From the NCBI GenBank assembly GCA_903835005.1, contig CAILLK010000145.1, positions 1 to 45,750 on the forward strand: a stretch of 45,750 bases of DNA, given 5' to 3'. Positions 42,010-45,750 of the stretch are shown here, in pieces. Both the position numbers and the translations under genes were made by a program. How positions within the stretch are numbered: the first letter of the stretch is position 1; each line of letters starts with the position of its first letter. Under the pieces are notes generated by a model. It did not search any database and had not been told where the DNA came from. It saw only the letters and a program-made list of their open reading frames with translations. Source of the DNA: an uncultured Bacteroidota bacterium (lineage in GTDB: Bacteria > Bacteroidota > Bacteroidia > Chitinophagales > Chitinophagaceae).

Positions 42010-43224
42010 TTATTTCTTATTTGCTGCCGGGTGCATCTGTGGCATAAACGGATTATTTGCCGTAGTATTTGTACTTGCTGCAGTGCTTCCAATGCCAGTT
42101 ACTACTTCGTCACCAACCTGCAATTCTCCCGAGACTTCAATATAAGTACCGTCGAACAGGCCCAGAGTAACCGGAACAGGTGTGAGCTCATTATTCCTTT
42201 TGAGCCATATGTAGCAGGTGCTGCCACTTTTGGGTATTTCATTGCCTGCAATTTTCAACTGTTGTGTGCGCAGCACAAGGGAGTCGGGCAGTTTTATATG
42301 CTGCAGATAATCAGCCGGCGGTGTAAAATGTATGGCGTTGGCCAGTACCTTAAATACATGGTCGTGTTCCGCTGTACAGATGGTAGTGGTGGCCGTCATA
42401 CCGGGTAATAATTTCCTTTCGGGGTTAGGTGCATTTATCACCACTATATAGTTATTCACATTCTGTATGTTTATGGGGTTGAGCCGAACCTGCACCACCT
42501 TCCCCCTGAAAACATCATAGGGGAATGCATCTACTGTAAATGCCGCATCCTGTCCATCCTTTACCTGTCCGATATCGGCTTCATCCACATCGGCAAGATC
42601 CAGCATCTGGGTAAGGTCTACCCCTATTGTAAACAGTTGCGGCGAATTAAAACTGGAAACAACAGTCTGCCCTACATTTACGCTGCGCGATATTACAGTG
42701 CCATTGCAGGGAGCATGTATGGTGGCATAACCCAGGTTAGTGCGGTCATTTTCCATTGTTGCCTCGGCCATCTGCAGATCGGCCTGGGCAGATTTATAGG
42801 CTTCATAGGCCATGTCATAATCATTTTTCGATTCCACTTTTTGCTGGTAAAGGGTATCAATACGCGCAAACTGCAGCCTGGTGAGCTCTACATTTACCCG
42901 GGCTTTCGAGACTGCAGCCCTTGCACCCAGCCATATAGGGTAAAGCAGTGTGGTATCCAGCAGCGCTATTACCTGTCCTTTTCTTACCACTGAGTCAAAA
43001 TCCACAAATATTTTTTTCACTATTCCCGTCACCTGTGCGCCTACCATTACAGTATCCAGTGGTTCAATGGTACCTGTTGAGGTTATTACCACAACAATGC
43101 TCCCGGTATCGGCTTTTGCTGTTCGCCATTCAGGGGCTTTATATTTTTCTTTCGACACAAAGTACCATGTTCCCAGGCCGCCTGCTACAAGGATCACAGC
43201 TATAATGATAATTATTTTCTTCAT
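42010..43224 (-). CDS. MacA-like periplasmic adaptor (membrane fusion protein)
   Basis: A 404-residue HlyD/RND-type adaptor. One N-terminal membrane anchor (IIIIIAVILVAGGLGTWYFV), then lipoyl-like halves (VGAQVTGIVKKIFVDFDSVV and NLGYATIHAPCNGTVISRSV) flanking a helical hairpin (ALLDTT … RIDTLYQQKVESKNDYDMAY), then beta-barrel and membrane-proximal domains. It links the inner-membrane ABC transporter to the TolC-like channel. It is the second gene of the operon, 3 bp after the TolC-like gene and 1 bp before the ATPase start. Confidence 0.92.
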   Translation of the reverse strand: MKKIIIIIAVILVAGGLGTWYFVSKEKYKAPEWRTAKADTGSIVVVITSTGTIEPLDTVMVGAQVTGIVKKIFVDFDSVVRKGQVIALLDTTLLYPIWLGARAAVSKARVNVELTRLQFARIDTLYQQKVESKNDYDMAYEAYKSAQADLQMAEATMENDRTNLGYATIHAPCNGTVISRSVNVGQTVVSSFNSPQLFTIGVDLTQMLDLADVDEADIGQVKDGQDAAFTVDAFPYDVFRGKVVQVRLNPINIQNVNNYIVVINAPNPERKLLPGMTATTTICTAEHDHVFKVLANAIHFTPPADYLQHIKLPDSLVLRTQQLKIAGNEIPKSGSTCYIWLKRNNELTPVPVTLGLFDGTYIEVSGELQVGDEVVTGIGSTAASTNTTANNPFMPQMHPAANKK

Positions 43225-43227
43225 TGT

Positions 43228-44670
43228 TTAGTATGTTAATGGTGAACCAGTATAAAATTCAACCACTTTGGTCTTGAATATGTATTCGTATCTGGCCTGC
43301 AAATTTGCAAACACCGATTTGTAATAATTGTTCTCTTCTATAAGGAATTCCGTTACGCTGGCCAGACCCACGTTCAGCTTTTTGTGCATATCGGTATACG
43401 ACCTTGTTTGGGCCACCAGCTGCTCTTTGGTAGCCAGGTAGTTTTTCAAGGCGGTAACCTGGTCGGTATAGGCCTGCTCCACATTTTTGCGCAGGTTGTT
43501 TTTTACGGCCTGCTCATTGAGCCGTGCATTTTCAACAGCTATTTTTGCCAGTTTTATGTTATTCCGTGCTTTAAAATTATTGAAAATGGGGACCGAAAGG
43601 TTCAGCGCTATCAGTTGGCCGAAGTTGTCCTTAAACTGTGTAAAAAACGGATAGTGCCCGGTACTAACCGAGGTTACCGGCACCGGACCTGAAACCAATT
43701 CGGATGGATTGCTTTGAAGATAGCCTATGGTCTGATTCTGATATACGGTCTGAGTGCCCACATGGGTCAATGCGCTGTAATACTCTGTACTGAGGCCCCC
43801 CGTCAGGCTTAATATGGGTAAAAGGGCCGCTCTGTTCACCTCGAGGTCGGTTTCAAAGGCCTTGGTTTTCAGGGCAGCGCTTTTCTCATCTGGCAGTATG
43901 TTTTCGGCCATTTTATATATTTCGGCCGCTGCCACGGGCACATCCAGATGCAATTCTTTCTGTACCGGTTGCTCCACCACAAAGGCCGGGTCAAGCGGCA
44001 GTTCCATCAGTTGTTCCAGTTGCAGGTTACTCAGATCCAGTTGGTTTTGCGTACTCACCAGGGTGGCTTTATCAGTTGCCAATTGCGCCTCGATCTGGTA
44101 CAGGCTGTCTTCAGGTGTCTGGCCCACAGCCACAAATTTAGCCATGCGGTTCACCTGCACACTGTCGGCCTCTATCTGGCGCTGTGCAATGGTTATAGCA
44201 TCATATTCATACAATACCTGCACATAGGCGGCAGTAACATTCAGGGCAAGGTTATTTTTCTGGGTCTGAATATCCAGTACGGAGGCATCATAATTCAGTT
44301 TATTTTCCTTAACCAGGTTGATATACTTAAACCCGCCAAAAAGCAGCACTGAACTGGTCAGAGAAGGGTCATTGCTGTTAGTACTTTTGTTCACCACCTG
44401 GCTTCCATAAATGGTATTCCCGAAATTGAAAGTCTGCGCATCCGTAAAATTCAGGTTGGGTAATCTGTTGGCCCGTGCCTGATCCAGGTTTACCTTGCTG
44501 GTTTCGCTGGTCAGTTTCTGCTGGTTCAATACCACATTGTTTTTGCAGGCATAGGCTATGCAGTCGGCAAGACTCCAGGGCTTTTGCTGTGCGCTCAGGT
44601 GATTAAAGGTCATCAATAAGCAAGAAAGCAGCATTAAATCCCTTATACCCAACTTTAGTTTCATTTTCAT
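43228..44670 (-). CDS. TolC-family outer membrane efflux protein
   Basis: A 480-residue outer-membrane channel. Signal peptide ending LSAQ (about residue 28), then two TolC repeats made of long helices (LADCIAYACKNNVVLNQQ, NARLNEQAVKNNLRKNVEQA, YLATKEQLVAQTRSYTDMHK) and short beta segments. It forms a trimeric exit duct for the MacAB-type pump coded downstream. First gene of the operon TolC-MacA-ATPase-permease; the following gene begins 3 bp after its stop. A perfect 16-bp palindrome about 30 bp upstream of the start may be its operator. Confidence 0.92.
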   Translation of the reverse strand: MKMKLKLGIRDLMLLSCLLMTFNHLSAQQKPWSLADCIAYACKNNVVLNQQKLTSETSKVNLDQARANRLPNLNFTDAQTFNFGNTIYGSQVVNKSTNSNDPSLTSSVLLFGGFKYINLVKENKLNYDASVLDIQTQKNNLALNVTAAYVQVLYEYDAITIAQRQIEADSVQVNRMAKFVAVGQTPEDSLYQIEAQLATDKATLVSTQNQLDLSNLQLEQLMELPLDPAFVVEQPVQKELHLDVPVAAAEIYKMAENILPDEKSAALKTKAFETDLEVNRAALLPILSLTGGLSTEYYSALTHVGTQTVYQNQTIGYLQSNPSELVSGPVPVTSVSTGHYPFFTQFKDNFGQLIALNLSVPIFNNFKARNNIKLAKIAVENARLNEQAVKNNLRKNVEQAYTDQVTALKNYLATKEQLVAQTRSYTDMHKKLNVGLASVTEFLIEENNYYKSVFANLQARYEYIFKTKVVEFYTGSPLTY

Positions 44671-45053
44671 TATTTAAACTAACACCTTAAATTATCCGGT
44701 GAAAAATTTTTCACAGTGAAAGGATTCAGAAAATAAATCTATACGATGCAAAATTGAGCCTATCCCGCTTCAGCCACTTATACAATTCAACAATCCTGTT
44801 GTATAATTCACACTATATTAATCACTCAACTCTCTCCAATAATCAACATCAAAATTAAACGCAGCTGGCACCTGTAAGGATGATACAGGTCAATAAGAAA
44901 ACAAATCTTAGTCAAGTAATTGCAGATACCAAATCATGATTCTTTTAATTTGCATACTTATGGTTTTATCACAATAACATACAAGAGGTAAATAGAAATG
45001 CACCTACCGCAATGTAAAGTGCATTTTTATTTCAAATTTTTTTAATCAGAAAT
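44671..45053. other. 383-bp intergenic region upstream of the efflux operon
   Basis: No gene found. It contains the 16-bp palindrome at 44699-44714. No clear TAnnTTTG element was found at the usual distance. The segment next to 45053 is the 3' side of the T9SS cargo gene. Confidence 0.5.
44699..44714. promoter_or_regulatory. Perfect 16-bp palindrome, candidate operator of the efflux operon
   Basis: GTGAAAAATTTTTCAC is its own reverse complement. It is 29 bp upstream of the TolC-like start codon; a half-site-like CAGTGAAAG follows. A dimeric repressor of TetR or MarR type could bind; no such gene is in the window. Confidence 0.45.
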
Positions 45054-45750
45054 CTAATTCTTTACGCACTTTATTGTTTTGCTGTTACCTGCATTATCGG
45101 TAAGTGTTACCAGGTACATACCTTCTGCAAGTGATTGCATATCCATCTGCTGGTTCAGGCGGTTGTCGGTTACTTCTGCTGTTTTGCTGCTTATCAATCT
45201 ACCCGTCATCTCTTTAACCGTTATCTCCATCGGGCCATTTGCCAGGTTTGTACCTTCTATGTTCAGCTGGTTGTGTACCGGATTCGGGAATATCTTTACT
45301 TCCGACTGCTCCATTGCTACTTTAACTACAGACTCAGTTGTATCAGCTGTTCTGGATCCGGCAAGTGTAATTGTTATACTATTGCTGGTATCATAAAATG
45401 TGGCTCCACATTCGGGAGTTACCTGCAAAACACATCTGTAAACATCACCGTTTGCCGGACTGAAATTTGTAAATGTTTTTCCTCCGCTTCCTGTGGCTGT
45501 ACCATTTTTAAGCCACTGGTATGATACATACGGTCCGCTGATTGATGAATTGGCGGTAAAGGTTACCGGTGTTCCAGGTACTACAGTTGTAGGGCCCGTC
45601 AGCGTTATAGCTATACTGCCATTGTATGGCGATACCCTTACCCGGTAGTTACTCATATCCGATACATAGATGTTCCCGTTCTTTGTGATGGCTATTCCCG
45701 CTGTCTGGGTCATCTTGCCCAATGTGCTCGGACCGCCATCGCCCGCAAAG
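45054..45750 (-). CDS. T9SS-secreted NHL/Ig-repeat protein, 3' part (5' truncated by the window)
   Basis: The frame is open to the right window edge, so the N-terminus is missing; the TTG at 45722 is not a real start. The first residues (FAGDGGPS, GIAITKNGNIYVSDMSNYRVR) are an NHL beta-propeller blade. An Ig/PKD-like domain follows (about 35-120 of the visible part, YVSYQWLKNGTATGSGG, GDVYRCVLQV). The end is a T9SS type A sorting tail (IFPNPVHNQLNIEG, GMYLVTLTDNAGN). Secreted or surface protein of unknown ligand. Confidence 0.8.
   Translation of the reverse strand, partial: FAGDGGPSTLGKMTQTAGIAITKNGNIYVSDMSNYRVRVSPYNGSIAITLTGPTTVVPGTPVTFTANSSISGPYVSYQWLKNGTATGSGGKTFTNFSPANGDVYRCVLQVTPECGATFYDTSNSITITLAGSRTADTTESVVKVAMEQSEVKIFPNPVHNQLNIEGTNLANGPMEITVKEMTGRLISSKTAEVTDNRLNQQMDMQSLAEGMYLVTLTDNAGNSKTIKCVKN

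Overview
The window comes from a chromosome of a Bacteroidota bacterium, most likely of the Chitinophagia/Sphingobacteriia side. Support: several secreted proteins end in type IX secretion (T9SS) sorting tails of the 'YPNP…' kind; lipoproteins carry SCKK/GCKK lipoboxes; the GlmU-like enzyme is the alternative Bacteroidota type; at least 13 genes are preceded by the Bacteroidota -7 promoter element TAnnTTTG; GC is moderate to low.

Layout. 1-3.9 kb: two large T9SS-secreted repeat proteins, the first cut by the window edge. 3.9-14.9 kb: an AT-rich accessory island ending in a tyrosine integrase with an excisionase-like HTH gene. Its cargo includes small membrane proteins, a PLD-family nuclease and a PD-(D/E)XK nuclease in tandem, a UDG-fold-like protein, and a lipoprotein/DUF1566 gene interrupted by an in-frame TGA. 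14.9-21 kb: housekeeping genes (amidohydrolase, ubiE/menG, engB, tpiA, GlmU-like transferase, ribosomal protein L31, TlpA-like thioredoxin). 21.1-26.5 kb: a DUF2185 (Imm33-like) gene, then the ATP synthase operon atpB-E-F-H-A, read right to left and lacking atpG. 26.5-34.7 kb: PKD lipoprotein, dnaX with an A9 slippery run, a HExxH protein, a VanX-type dipeptidase, a zinc-ribbon/fatty-acid hydroxylase/nitroreductase operon, and aroQ with an AlkD-like gene.

34.9-36.8 kb holds the most unusual pair: a cytoplasmic-looking legumain-like (C13) cysteine protease and, 13 bp downstream, a 121-residue protein repeating part of the protease's N-terminal domain. 37-40 kb: xerD, an EGF-like lipoprotein, and a zeta-toxin/small-partner pair with a decayed second copy of the partner. 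40-44.7 kb: a MacAB-TolC-type efflux operon behind a perfect 16-bp palindrome. The right edge holds the end of another T9SS-secreted NHL-repeat protein.

Between genes there are three recurring small repeat types: degenerate tandem heptamers (AGTCTTA-like), degenerate tandem octamers (GCAATTTG-like) and CCCC/GGGG hairpins. I found no tRNA, rRNA or CRISPR array by eye. All functional calls rest on motif recognition; no database search was run.
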